A DNA stretch of 64,000 nucleotides from Serinus canaria (taxonomy: Eukaryota; Chordata; Aves; Passeriformes; Fringillidae): positions 62,167,994 to 62,231,993 of the forward strand of contig NC_066316.1 in the NCBI RefSeq assembly GCF_022539315.1. The letters run 5' to 3'. Positions within the stretch are counted from its first letter, which is position 1; each line of letters starts with the position of its first letter. A program made the translations under genes and the position numbers. Below, piece after piece: positions 1-14,141 of the stretch. The notes below the pieces were generated by a model, which saw nothing but the letters and a program-made list of their open reading frames with translations, was not told where the DNA came from and made no database searches.

Positions 1-3000
1 ACAGATGTTTGTGTGTAAATAAAATATTAATGTTTTATAACATTAAAGAAAAAAACCATTGAAGCTAATGTCATCACTTATCTGCTGGAAAGCTGACCTG
101 GAAGATCACACACTTCAGCATCCTTCCATCAGAGTAGCTACAGTGATGTAATCAGACAGCTAGTGTCAGAAAAGGGAAAAGATCACCATCAACACATTTA
201 ATTTTTCATAACTTTGCTTAAGTCTCCCATAGGAATCAATAACTTGAGAGAGGTGGGGGAGGAGGCTTGGGTTTTGTGTTTTTCAAAAATATTCTGTTCA
301 GTATTTTCTCCACTGTTTTTGATTTAGGGCATTTTTGAATAGAATGCAAATAAAGCAATATTCAAGTTTAAACCATAGTAGTGCTTTTCAATACAGAGTA
401 GCTGAGATGGTTTTAAACTAGACAAAAATCAGCAAGAATAGAAAGTGCTAAACAAATTTCTGCCAAGTGACTTTCCATGGCACAATTATTTTGGTCTTTT
501 CTAAAAATCTTAAACATTGGAGTTTTTGCTAGCTGCCAAATGCTGTGTATCTTTAGAAAGTTTAATTCCTTTAAAAATACACATACCATTTCCCAGCTTC
601 AAGTGTCTCTGAATTGCTACAAGTTTCAAAAGGTGACAGAAAGCCTTTATAGCTCTCTTTCCTTTGTGGTATTATTCAGCTCTCCCAGTGGTTTGCAGTT
701 GGAGAGAGCTAAAGAGAACCCTATGACCCCATCTGTAGCTATGGACCAGGAAACGCTGCTGCCATTAAAGCTCATTGTGTGGGAGGTGAAATTTTCTGTA
801 TGCAAGTAAAATGTACGGCTCTTTCCGGCTTCCCTTTCTGAAGCTTGCATTGAGGCTAAATTTTCCCACTTTTAACTCAATTGCCATTCAGCAAATGCAG
901 CCTTACCAGTTTTGCAGCACGTGGGAGTCAGAATGTGTACCTTATCTTGTCTTTCCATCGCATACAAGGAGAATATTTTTAGCCTTCAGCACCTAATTAA
1001 CAAAGGTGAAGCTGACATCTTCTTCCACCCCTGTGCTAGTTGACACAGAGCATTGCCAATGACTGCTGGGCAGAGAGAAGGTGAGCTTTGTCCAGCTTTG
1101 TGCTTCAATCCAGGCCCATGCTGGCAGGCAATTTATTCCCCTTGCCAAAGCCCTTGTTTTCTCACATCCCCAACCCCTGGTTACAGACACCATGAGCTCT
1201 GCTGGTCTTTGCCTACGAGCAACATGAAGGAGAATCTTGCCTTTGCTGGAATGAAAGAGAAATTAATGGTTAGACCTCAGAGGGATGGAAGGCAACTTTA
1301 ATTACTGCCCTGATCACCATGGAATTTAAGAGATGGTTTGAACTCTCATGCTGCTGCTAAGCCACCTCAAAATTTTGGGATTAACCAACATTGCTTTTGT
1401 TCCATAAATAAAAAGCATTAATTTACATTAATTTCCACTCCCAATTGCACATGTTTAGAGCTTTCGCTTGATAATTTCTATAAAATGTACTATCTTTGTC
1501 CTTATACTTAATTGTCTTTTTTCATATTATTATTATCTTGTTTTATCTTGCACTTTCTTAATATACCCAAAGATTTTAAATAATGGAAATAACAGATTAA
1601 TAATAATTACTTTTGTTACAGTATTTTGGGAATTATTTGAAATGTTATAGATCTAAATTTAAGAATAGAAAATTGTATACAATGATTTTAAAAATGGAAT
1701 TGGATTTGCTTTGTTAACAGCAACATAAGAAAAACATGCTAGAAAATGTAGATTTTATTATCCCTGTATATTGTAATTTCAAAGTGCTTTCTGCAGAATT
1801 GCTTTAAAGGAGTTGCTCATCAGCACCATGTTGCTACACAACCTGAAGTATATAATCTACTTGCTTTAGAAAAAGCGCCCTTGTTCCTCTGGGTCAAGGA
1901 GGTATAATACCAATTAAAGTACTAAGAGAAGGCAACATAATCTATTAGACAGATGCATTTATCTTTAAAAAGCAAGAAAATAATACATTAAAAGAACCAC
2001 AGAATCAAGTGGCAAAAAAGAAAAAAAAAATCCTAAGCAAGAGAAGAAAGATAAACAGTTGCCTTACTGAGAGCTCAAATGTAGGAGAGAAGCCTGATTC
2101 CTAAGAGCACCTCCATGGATAAAAATGAGCTGCCCTTACCCCTACATGTCCATAATTTACACTACAAGTCAGATTCATCAAGAAAGAGTGAGTACTGAAG
2201 AAAAATAAGAGATTGATCTTCAATTCAGATCTCCTAGAGAGGCATCTCTTTTAATCCTGACCTCTGGATTCTTTCTGTACCCAAAAATTACAACATGTTG
2301 CTGCCTAGAGGACTAGGTTGGGGTACTTGATAAAGATCAAATGAGTGAATCCTATTTGGAATATTTTCAGAGAAGACACAAGGCAGTGACTCTTGTTTCA
2401 TATGGTCCTGAAATATGTTTGCTGAACCACCTTGGAGAAGTGAAGGACCTAGACTTAAACATTAACAAAACAAAGACAGAATAAAATCTAAAAAGTGCTG
2501 CTTTCCATATTAGAAAAAACTTGGTACAATGCACAGAGGAGCAACAGAGCAGGAGAGATGAACAAAGAAACTAATGCTTTTATTGGCATCAGAAGTTCAG
2601 TGATCACTTCTTCCATTGCATAATACTTTTCTTATAAAACCTGCCTGAAACTTGTATTGGAAATTTTTGTCTCTCAAATTAACAAACAAGTCCTTTAGCT
2701 ACTCTGAATATAAGGAAATTATTGCTTTTCTAAAATAGGATTCCACTGTACTAGTTTTTCTGGTTTTTTTTTTTTTGTTTATTATATTTGGCAGAAATAT
2801 TTAAGTTGATGCTAGGTAAATTGTGTCAACCTAACAGTAAAAGAAAATTCAAGTAGATGTCACATCAGCCAATAGCCCAATCCGGCCAGCAGCAGCAAGG
2901 ATTTTTCACAAAACTAACTCATTACATTTACTTTTGTACATATCCAGGGCTTTTGCTCAGCTTGTGCAGCAAGTAATCTGAACTGGTAGTTGCAGAGAAG

Positions 3001-6000
3001 GTTTCTGCTTGAGGCTCACAAAGTGCTGGGCCAAATGAGACAGAGACAAGAGGACTTTTAAGGAATGTCCTACAAGCACCCTAACTTCCCAAGCTGAGAA
3101 AGGAGCACTTTGCTTGGGAAGGGGATGTTGGAAGAGTGCAGTCACCACAGGAGCTGCCAAGCCAGCTGTTAGGTGGGCATCTATCCCCACACTCTCTAGT
3201 TTCCTCTTATCACTGTCAGCAGAAATGTGCAACAGAATGTTAAGGAGCATTACAGCCCAAACTCAACCCAAGTAACAATAAAATTGCTCCTCTTTGGTGA
3301 ACCATTTGGGAGAATTCAGACACAGGCATCTCTGGCGATAATCTCATTCACAAGATTTAATGGACAAGAAACAAAGCAAAAAAAACTGGTCTCCTTCCCT
3401 AAAGAAAAAAAAAACAAAACACCCCAAACATTTAAAGTTACTGTAGTGCTTCATGCTGCAGTCATTAGAGCAAAAAGGAATGTGCTTAAGTCACTGGAAG
3501 CTAAAAATCAAACCATAAGTTTTTTTCCAAACACTCCTTTAAAGTAAGTAAGAGAGAAGGAGAGAAATTTTTACATTTTAAGTGTGGTGTGCATGGTTAT
3601 CATTGAAAGGATCTTGAAAATAAGTTGCATTTTCCATTAGTTCAGGTTTGTTTGATCGGAAAGCATCTACAGGAACTACATTCAAGTTGAATTTGTAGTG
3701 CATTACCAGAACCAAAAGTAGTCAGAACACCCATAAGAACCTAATTGCTTTATTCAGTTTTTCGAGATCCATTTTTCTTTGCAATGTTTGAATTTTTGTT
3801 TACAAATTGACAGTTTAAATTGCTCCTAAATGGCTTTCTATGCTACTTTGGAATGGGAGAACCAAACAGGTAGTTCCTTTTATTTTTATTTGTGACTACA
3901 CTTCAAAACATTCATCTGCTTTCAGTTTATGGTCCCAGAGATCATCTCCCACTCAGTCTTGAATATTTGTATTTAGGGCCTATTAAGGTACAAAAAAATC
4001 CATGTGACTCCTCTTTATGATATAAACTGTGACACAGCTTGAAGCATAAAAGAGATTATGGTGAATGTAGATTTTTAAAAAAACAAGTTTAGGGCTTTTC
4101 AGGAAATATCTGTGTTCTTTCTGTTTATGTGTTTCTAGACTACTTTTCTATATTCACCTTTTAATTAGACAGCTCACAGTCATAGTCCTGCTCAGAAAAG
4201 AAGAGATGTAAAAAGTTTTGTTCAGAGGTTTATCTTTCACTAGAAGTGCCTGTTTCACTGTTATTTGGACAACACAGATATGAATTATACTCCTACTGCA
4301 GTTCATCTGCTTATTTAAATATTTATTTATGGGAACTGTACTTCTTTCACAATAATCAGATATAAGACATATTAGATATAATGAATATTCATAGGTTTTC
4401 AACCCCACTATAAATAGAAAAACAGCAACCCGCCTTCATGAAGGAGATCTTAAATATAGATTATTAAGAAGAATATATGCATGTCTCATTACTTAGTTGG
4501 ATTTGCATCTACATCCATTTAGCATATCCTATATAAATAATTACTTAAAAACCTGGAACCAATTAAAAAAAAAGGAACCTGTCAACCTGAGCTCTTAACC
4601 AGTGCAACAGGTCACATTGTAAAAGGAAAAATATCTGCAGAACAGGGATCTTGTTTTGCATCCTAATCAAGTCCTAGTACAACACATTCAGCATAAAAAT
4701 TATTGAATATATCCTTGTTAAATACAGTACTATGATGAATGGGAAAAATTTCTTGCACTATTGAAAAATTTAATCCTTTACTTAAATGAGTTAATTCTTT
4801 TTATTAGTTCATTAACACTACTAAAACTACAGAAAAAATTACAAATTCTTCTCAGAGACTGCTACAAACAAAACACAGTGAGCTTGAAGAGATGCAGATT
4901 TATGCCAATGACTTTTGCCCTTAGCATCCATGTGCAGTCTCTCCACTGTTCTGCCTTTAGACTGATTTCTCTACCAGTTTAACTATGACTTCTTTGTCCT
5001 CAGATTTTGTCATAAAACAGGCAAAACAAATTAAGCATTACCAGTTCTCTGAAATAATGCAGTTATGAGTAAATTGTTGCCTATTTCCCCACTATATTTG
5101 TTTTCATGAAACAATGGCCTAGAAGTTGAAACAGCTTTGCTGAGATACCATGAATTTGGTGATTTTTCCTTCCTTCCATTTATTTTGTATTTGATCAGCA
5201 TATGAGGCTAGGGGGTCAGGAAAAATATAAATCTCATATAGAAGAGTTATCTCAAATTATAGCAGTCCTGGCAATATATTTTTCATTCTTTTCTGTAATA
5301 ATGCTCTGCAAAATATCTGTTTTGCTTGTCATCTGCTAAAACACAGCATCAGTCTTAAAAATCAGACAGAAAATATACTTAAAAGCATTAAACCAGAAAT
5401 ACCTTTGGTGTATTTCTATTTCATTACCTCAGAAATATTTTAACTTTCTTTTCATGGTTGTTTTTTTTTTCTTTAACCCTCTCTATTAAAGAATGCAAAA
5501 CATACTCTGATGTAAGTTCAAAGCTTCATCTCCTTCCAGACATTCCTCTGTTGATGAGATGAAACCTCAGCAGCTCTTGATCACACTCAGCTCATGCCGT
5601 GCAACATACAGATGTACATACTGCATTAACTCTAAGCCTGCAGGTCCTGCATTATGTTTAGAGTCTCATCTCCAAGTGATGTAGGTGTTTGCTCTTTATA
5701 ATTGCCATTAATATTAGTGAAAATAATCACACATTTTATGCAAACCTCAAAGCAACAGGTACACAGCTTCTATGTTTCTATGAAAATGGCAACAGGAATT
5801 TTCTGGTAACTCTCTGGGATTTCCTTATGAGTATGCTGCAAATAATTAATATTAATTTTTATTTCTAGAAAACAGAAAAATGTTTTTGAAAATGTATACC
5901 AAATTCAACACTATACTCTGTTCTTATCTGTAAAAAGTGCCTTTTATAAATGTTCTCTAGTTACTTCTGCAAAAGGACTTCATGTCAGCCCCAAAAATGC

Positions 6001-9000
6001 CATAGCAACAATGATGCAAAGGGCATTTTAGGACATGGTGGTATTGAGAAAAATGCCTCAGAACCTATTAAAATTTTCAGTTAGATGAAGGATAAATTCA
6101 GGATTCCACCAGAACTAAAACTGAGAACATGAATTTAAATTAATGTTTGACTATATCTTTTTAAAGACATAAATGGAACCAAAATTGACACTACTTGTCT
6201 TTTTAATTGATTCGTTGTGGTAGATTCAGCTAAAGTATTTCAGATTTTTCCCTCCCACAATCTACAATGAATTTGTTTTGAGACTGTTACTAAATTGAAT
6301 TCCAAAAGTGAATACAACAAAACACTAAGAATTCAGTTTCAATGAAAAGTGAATCTGGAATAGGATTTTTGTAGGTAGAATGTTTACTGTAGAAGGCCAT
6401 AATAATCTTTAGCTCAGCTAAAAGAAAGCTTTTTGATTATGACAGGAGGCAAAAAGAGACACTTTGTTTTAATTTCATTTTCTTGTTGTAGCCTTTTTTA
6501 ATATGTGGTAATTATATGGAGAATCTTAACCAGCTTTTAAGTAAAATGTCTGTAACTGAACAGGGAGAAAAACAAACTTCACCACTGATAATTTCAGCAG
6601 GTATTAGTGATTCAGCTATCTCAGCTAGGGCCAAACCTCAAATGCACTTCCATGCAAGTGACCATAGGCAATGGGCAAAGCTGCAAGGGGAGGAAATTTG
6701 TTCCCACTTCACTCACACTTCCACTATTGAGACTGTGGAGGGTGATAATTAAATGGGAGTAAAATTTCTGTGACCATACACAGTCTTGAATGGGATTAGG
6801 GCACTTGACAAAGATAAAGGGAAAAGATAAAAAACTGGAAGAACTGAGGGCAGTCAGAATAACTTATGGAAAAAACCTCACTGTTTTTGGTTTGGTTTAG
6901 GCATCTGTAAATACCCCCTAATTATTAAGGATCTGTAGTGATGGAAGAAGTCTTATTCAAGGAATAAAAAAATTTGAGAAAGATGAAATTAAAGGAAATT
7001 TTCTTTCTAATAAGCTACAAAAATGTAGAGGAGAAAAGGAAAAAAAAGCACAGGGGGAAGATGGCAGCACAAAGGTGCCAGTGACATTGCAGTTTAGTGT
7101 TTGGTCAGTGGTTTTTATACAACTGTATAAAGTAAGCAGAGATGGTTTATTCAGTGACAAAATAATGCAGACTATCTTCAAAATATCATATTTATTTTTG
7201 AGGTCAGATTGGCATTTGTATAAAAAAGTAAAGTTTAGATATCAGGGATGTGCAAAAAGACAAGAGCAAGTAAGGCCTCACATGACATTAAAGCCATGGT
7301 GTATCCATTTCCTGAACAGCAGAAATGCCTTCTCTTTTACAAGAATTCCAGAAATATATTGAGGTGTAGATAGTCCTTGAGATGCCAAACATTTACAACA
7401 GATGGACATCAAAATCCAGACTGATTTAACTTCAACTTTGCTGCGTAAAAGTGTCAACAAAATTTCTGACACATCAAATTCCTTAATCTTCCATTCATTG
7501 ATTGGTTTGTCCAGAATGAATGAGAACTAATTCAAAGTGACCATATGTGCTCACAGTAAATTCTCTCTGTAAATGTTCTACTGAATAGAAATGCTAAAAA
7601 ACTTAAATATCATACTTGGCTACTATCAATAATAGTCTTCACAGAACTGAATAATCACTAACTAATACAGACAATACCTTTGATGCAACAATTAAGCATT
7701 TCCCCACTGCAAAGGAAAAAAAGAGAAAAAATATAGAATTCTAATTGTCTAATGCCATTTTCCATTTATAATATTGGAAGTGTGGACAACTAGATACACT
7801 TTACATCACCTATAAGTTAGTGGTTCATATTATTTTGTTATTTATTCTGATTTTTTATCTATAAAGCTACTAGGGACACTCTAGTGTAGTGATTTAATTG
7901 GTCCTATGATGACATCCAGAGACATCAGAATTATATCTGAGTTATACTAAGGCAAAAAATGTTATCTCTTTCTCCTAGTCCTGTTCCAGGGCAGTACCAG
8001 CAAGACTGTCTGGAAAAACATATTCAATAAAAACTACTACATGAAGAGGGGCTCCAGAATAATTGCACAAGTGCAGTATATATATTTTTAAAATACTACT
8101 TACTAGTCATTTTGATAAGGCAAAATATGAAATGAATAATTTTAAGACTGAAAAAGTGTTTTATACTTTGAATGTCTTCAGAAGTTGAAACAGTTTTAAA
8201 ATCTAGAGAAATTAAATTTAAAGAAAAACTATAACCATTTTGGCAAAGATATATGGCATATTTTTTAGTCTCTGAACGACACTTCTGAGTGACAGAAGAA
8301 ACATATGCAAGAAAAAGGGTTTGTGTGCCAGAAATCTTGTCTGACTCCCTCCTCCAACTATATCAGCTGCTCTAATGAAATATAGATTCCTTATAGGCAT
8401 TTCCTTACTTACATCATTAAACAATCACAGCTATACAATCATTACTCAATCCCCAAAAAAACATCAACACATACACAATCCACATTTCATTAAAATGTTT
8501 GTCAGATGTTTAATTATTGCTTTCACAATGAGCAATAGCATTTTTTAGGAAGAACATACTAACTTTTGGACTTCTGAAGAAAAAATATAAAAATAAAGTA
8601 TTCCCCAAACACAACTTTTTTTTTAATGAAACTTAATAGCTTGGTGTGAATTCTCTGGTTTGACTTTCTTCCTCCATTTGCAAACTGCTTTCTTCATTCT
8701 TTTTTGGGTTTAGCTTTGACAAAATGACTGCATTATATTTTGTAGCAGTTTCAGTATTTATGACTTGTCATACTGGTAGATGAACATCCATAATTTGCTA
8801 ACGGTACAACTTAAGGATCATGAAGCTTCAGGAAGCATCTAGGTTGGCTGCAAAAATATGCAATAAAAACACAACAAACAATTACACATGGTTGCCTCAA
8901 AGCAAAATACAGATTAATTCTTTCATCAGGCTGTGTCCTGCTGTGTTATCCTTGGTACAGAGATAGGAGTGGGAGCTTTGACTGTGCAAGGAAGGGGGTA

Positions 9001-10910
9001 CTGTGCACGCATTAAGGAAATACCCTTCTTTTGTACCAGCAAATGGGAAATTAAATGATTGCATCTGTATCTATCAAGCAGTGTCATAGAAATGAAATCA
9101 TGGTAATGGGACTGTTATCACGGGATCAATGCTGCCTGTTTTGAAATTTCTTCTGATTCACCTTGTGGCCTCAGCCTTTATGCAGCAGCAAAAAGCCATT
9201 ATCTGTTCTATTGCAGTGACATTTACTCTTTCTCCTCATCTGTTCAGATGTCCATTCTTTGATGGTTCTAGTATATCATGCTTTTTGTCCTCTAGCAGTT
9301 ATTTACGCCAACATTTTCAACTACCTGAATGCTTTGGGTGAGAGAGGCTTTTTTTCCTTTTTCTCAAAACTTCATAACAGCTGAAATTCTGTTGGTCTAA
9401 TTAATTGATTGCATTTTCTTAATCCAGTTAGAGGCTCCATGAAATCATATTAGTGCAGTACAATCTTTGGATCAGGTAGAAAAGCTTTCTCATCACTAAA
9501 ACATTGCCCAAATAAACTATGAACCATCATTTAAATAAGTTAAAAAACACTAGTCTAGTTGTAAAAGTAGTTCCTGGAAAGTACAAATGAACTCACTCAG
9601 GGTTTCCAGTTGCTCACAGATTTCACTGCATCTCTGTTACTTCACAAGGATCATAGGTTTGTACTATGAAAAAAAATAAAACCAAAGTACAGCTATCACA
9701 GTCAGGGAGCAACTCTACACAGAAATCAGGGTGTTTCTGTATTATTTATGAAGGATGTAGGATATCTTGGAAAAGTTGTATAGGCCAGCTGAAAATTAGC
9801 CTTTCACTATAATCTTCAAGGATAATGTAAGGATTAGATATAGGTTTGGAGTTCTTAGATTATTTTTATTCCTTTTCGAAACAGATGGAGCATAGGTTTT
9901 TCATTGAAACTTGAAAGTACACTGATGCCTTCTTCTAACCTAATCTCTGAAACAGCAGAGAAGCTGGCTGTGAATCTATAGTAATTATTATAGGTACTAC
10001 TCTTTAAATATAGCATTAATATCCCCCCAAAGAGTGAACTTGAAAGACAACACAACTCTCAAATATTCAAAATAGTAATTTAACTATAGCAAAATGACTG
10101 TTTTACTAGTACAACTACCAGCAGTTATGCTCATTTTAATTTATGCAATTAGAGGTGACATATACAGAATACAGATATTCTGTAGAGTTTACAATTTTTT
10201 TCTGACACTGGCAAATTGGTTCTATGATTTTTATTATTCAAATTCAAAAGGCTAAGCCTTTGGAGGAATAAAAAAATAATGACATAGCAAAAACAGGTTG
10301 GAATTTACACAGTGGAAGTCTAAAACACCAGGTGCAGAAGAGAGACAAACAGCTTTCAGATTTTCAGTGCATTTTCTTTGCGAAAGCAGGTCTTCAATCA
10401 GCACAAAAAACATGCCCCCTCATTGAGGATGACAGCAGCAGCACAGCTGTTGCTCCAGGGAAAGAAGCGAGCAAGGCAGGCTGTCAGGGGCTGTTACAGC
10501 CACTTCAACCTCCAGAGACACCTCCAAGGCAGCCCTGTTACCTGAAAATGAAAACTCCCTTCAATGATACAATGTTGATCATTTCAAATTCAGTTCACTA
10601 ATTACACTAATCAGACAGTTGCCATACCAAGAAAACATGAGTGAGACTAAGATGTGCAGCACAGATTATGTATGCTAGAACTGCAGTTACCAGCACAGAG
10701 GTTTGGTTTGCCTGGTGCTTGTAGATTCTGCTCTACAGCCACTGCTGGTGCAATCCCAGTATGGTGCACGAGAACCCCAAATCAGCACAACTGAGAGGGT
10801 GGATCGTGGAGAGATACCACACCTCGTCTGCAGCTTAAGAGAAGATGCAGATTAAGAGAAGAAGCACCAGGTTTATCTACTTTTTAAAGAAATGTTTCAG
10901 CTTTCTTTTC
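1..10910. other. AT-rich non-coding stretch, no gene recognised
   Basis: I see no supported gene in this stretch. Open frames are short (at most about 110 codons), overlap on both strands, have no recognisable domains and lack paired splice signals around a conserved-looking core. The sequence is AT-rich with scattered homopolymer runs, such as a T run near 2765-2776. It resembles neutral avian intergenic or intronic DNA. A short conserved regulatory element could be hidden here and cannot be told apart without alignment. Confidence 0.7.
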
Positions 10911-11040
10911 CAGTTGTGGATGTCCCACCCTGGAAGTATTCTAGATCTTAGAGCAAACTGGACGAGTGGAAATTTGGAATTAGATTATCTTTAAGGTCCC
11001 TTTTTAACGCAAACCATTCAGTGGTCCTGTGATTATGAAT
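10911..11040 (+). mobile_element. CR1 LINE 3' end fragment, degenerate
   Basis: The segment reads as the 3' terminal part of a bird CR1 element in plus orientation. It begins with a stretch equivalent to the CR1 'gtggatgtcccaccctggaa' block. It continues through 'gattatctttaaggtccc' and ends with a corrupted version of the usual 'ccattctatgattctatgat' tail near 11015-11038. Several internal bases are missing relative to the CR1 3' ends I know, so this is an old copy with small deletions. It encodes nothing. The call rests on recognition of the family's 3' end and the order of three blocks. Confidence 0.75.
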
Positions 11041-13290
11041 TATATCTAGGAGAAACCAGCATGAAAACCTCAGATATTCTAAAGAAAAAATCAGTTATAG
11101 GTTAACTATTCAATTAATGATTACAATAACATAATGATTCATTTGTAAAGCATATGAAGGTAAACAAATTCAACTGCAGATGGGAAAAGAAATGAAAAAT
11201 TAGGTGGCATACAAAATGATCATTAAAAATAAATAGGAAATAAAACTAAAACTGCTGACTCTTTCCAGAACCCTGCAGCAAATAGTACACTGTAATGATT
11301 GTGATGGCCTCTATTTGAAGAAGATGTGCATGGCATAGAAAAATGGAACAAGATCACACTACCACTGTAAAACATGCTGTTCTCAGAACACAGCAGGCTA
11401 AGGAAGTTGTCAAAGGATTTTGAACACCACCACCAAGAACAGCAGATAAATGATAAAGACAGCCAGGTAAGAAACAATACCATGTTCTCCACATTTAGCT
11501 AAAATTTGGTGCAATATAAATCTGCTTCATATCCAGTGCAAAATTTACAAGTGCTTGATTAGCTATATATTATTTAAAACAATGCAAAAAGGCAGTGCAG
11601 CCATCTTTTTACCTCGTTCCCATCTCTCTTTGCTAGGCTGACATTTCTAGTGGGAGAAAGAAAACACCTCTTTTCTGAAGGAAACTGGGCATATCAGACT
11701 GGGAGAAACTTCTGCAGAGCCTATGGGGCTGTTGATAAGAAGGGAAAAGGAGGCAGGCAATGTGCTGTTTTGTCAGTGTTGGGACACTGCTCTGAGAAGT
11801 AAAAGGTTTCCTGCAGTAGTGAGATGGCCCTGAGAATGGACAGAAAGCAAGGGAGCCTGGATCAACTGGAAAATGAGCTGGAAGCAGAAAGGATCTATCT
11901 GCAAGGCTCTGTTTTCAATAGGTCTCAATCAGCAGACAGCAAGTCAGTATGACAAATTACTTATGATCTACCTACAAATTTTGGTGGGTTTTTTTTGTGG
12001 AACAGTATTGAACACTTGGGAGCCTTTTGGTATCTTTCAACTTGTTCTCTGTGAAACCAAGCGTGGTGCTTCCATTCTCAGCCTGGGACCAATTCAAGAA
12101 TTTTTTGCAAAATCCAAAAGAATTCTTTATGCATAGGCAAAGTTATCTTGAAATGAGACATGATAAAGTTGTCTAGAAACAACTTTGTCTTTCTAAACAC
12201 TCAGAATACTTAGACAAATATCTGACAGATTTAAATGGATTGATGCCCTTTCATTTTATACTTAACAAGTATGAAAATTTATGTCTGATTATCATAAAAG
12301 CCTTTGATAAACTTCACACACTGCTGGTCAGTATCCACCTATTAAAAGGTCAGACATTTTTCCTTCAGTGAAAGGCTTTATAGAACTGCAAAAAATACAT
12401 ATGCAGTAGAAATTGGGTAGGAAAATGATCCTTTATCTAGGCCAATGGAATTATGCTTTACACCTATGTTTTCCTTTTAATTTTGTCCCATCTTTAAGGG
12501 GGCATCTGAAGATGAACATTTAATCTCTGCCCATGTCAGAAAGCTTGCCCAAGCCGCTTAGGAAAAGCGTTTCTCTGGATCTTAAATACTTGCTATTTTT
12601 GCTACAGTTTAGGAGCTCAAAGAAATGTTGAGCAAAAGTATCGCTGGTGGGACATTCTTCTTAATTCAATGGTGCAATCCTGGATGACAAAGAAAACGTA
12701 CACATAAGTTCATAGAACGAGAAATGGTATGTTCAACAGTAAAACAAACAACTGGCTTGGCCTATCATGTAACAGAACAATTAGCATAAAGTAATTTTCC
12801 ATTTAAAAAATAGCTGTGAATGTATGCTAGCATGAGCTGTTTGCCTAGTCATCAGGATTTTTTTTAAATTGAAAAAACTGACAGGTGGTGCTACACAGTT
12901 GCATATCACTTTCTGTATCCTAAATTGTTTAAGTCCAGACAACAACCACTGCAACTTCACAAAGAGTTATGGACTTTCCAAAGACAGCATTACAATCCAT
13001 CATGATCTAATGCAAGGCAGAGTACTGTAAGACATCAGAGGCAGGAGGAAAGCTGCAACTCTAGTATATCACTTTCATTTCCTCTGTCAATCAGTTTAAC
13101 AAATAGACAGAGCAATGACTTATTCATGCAAACATCTTTTTTTACTTCATTAGGTAATCATCTACTTGTTTCATGGAGGTTTTGTTTTGGTTTGCATTTG
13201 AGTTGATTTTTTTTGGGGTGGGGGGTGAGAGTGGCACAGGTGATGGTGTTCCTTTTTCTTTTGCATTTTCTAAACTAAGCCTTTCCAGCT
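11041..13290. other. Non-coding stretch, no gene recognised
   Basis: Only short random-looking open frames occur, for example 87 codons at 11873-12136 (+) and 89 codons at 11223-11492 (-). None resembles a known family. There is a T/G-rich run at 13208-13226. Nothing else structured is seen. Confidence 0.65.
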
Positions 13291-13299
13291 CCTACAAAT

Positions 13300-13530
13300 G
13301 ATCTTGCGTGGCTCACAAGCTACCTGTGAAAGCGATACGATCAAAGCACAAGCAGAGATTTGGAAAATGCTCAGGCACGGGTATGGATGTGCAGCAGTCA
13401 CACCAAGAGGAACGCTCACATTGCTGCGTGCGCGCGGCAGCTCCACCGACTGCTATTTCCAATGGCACAGCAGCCATTATCACCATACATCTAACAGCAC
13501 CCCTGGGAACTCCTGAATTTGATGTTTAGT
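13300..13530. other. Small CpG-dense, GC-richer patch
   Basis: Between about 13305 and 13455 I count roughly ten CpG dinucleotides, including an alternating cluster near 13426-13435. The surrounding kilobases have very few. Two overlapping plus-strand frames of 72 and 73 codons (13298-13516 and 13308-13529) stay open here, but neither resembles a known protein. CpG retention in a methylated vertebrate genome can mark a promoter, an exon or a recently arrived sequence. The sequence does not say which. It is listed as a candidate regulatory or exonic patch, not as a gene. Confidence 0.35.
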
Positions 13531-13985
13531 ACAAAGCAGATTGCTGAAGAATCTGATCACTTCCTACACCTTTTCCAAAAGGGAGAGAATAAAACTGGAG
13601 CTCTTAACAGCTGTTTCCTGTATACTGACAGACTGAACGCTTCTCATACTACTCTTGCAGAAGAAGGAATGTTCAGTAAAATATGCAGATATTCTTAAAC
13701 AATAGAGTGCAAATTTACAAGAAGAGGCAATAACAAGATAGTAGATGCTTGAGGATATGGGTGCATTTAGAACAACTAACCACATCTGTAGAATTTTTGT
13801 CTCCTACCTGCCCGATAAAATCAACTGCTCATTCATTCACTCATTCCCATGAGAGATGTTTTAACATTTCAAATCACTAAACAGCTTCATAGCACATTCT
13901 GCATGCAAAAAAGTTTCCACAGGTTAAACCTTTTCTTTTAAAGCCCATGTATTCTTTCTCCTGGAAACAAAGATTTTTTTTTAAA
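13531..13985. other. Non-coding stretch, no gene recognised
   Basis: A minus-strand open frame of 73 codons at 13564-13785 has no recognisable features. No repeat is identified here. Confidence 0.55.
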
Positions 13986-13989
13986 TGTT

Positions 13990-14141
13990 ACCAAAAACAA
14001 ATAAAACCCAAAAAAAAACCAGCAAAAACCCAATCAGGAAACAAAATAAAAAATTAAAAACCCTCCAATCAACCCCAGAACACACAAACACAATTTTAAT
14101 ATTACAGAAAAAAACCTGAACAAAACCAAAAGCCAAACACC
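13990..14141 (+). repeat. Low-complexity A/C-rich tract (G/T-rich on minus strand)
   Basis: Over about 150 bases the plus strand is made almost entirely of runs of A separated by CC or CCC, with very few G residues. On the minus strand it reads as TTTTGG/TTTGGG-like runs. This gives a meaningless open frame of 73 codons on the minus strand, rich in Phe, Leu and Val. It is one of several such tracts in the window, including those near 30.0, 34.0, 51.4 and 61.5 kb. Confidence 0.8.
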
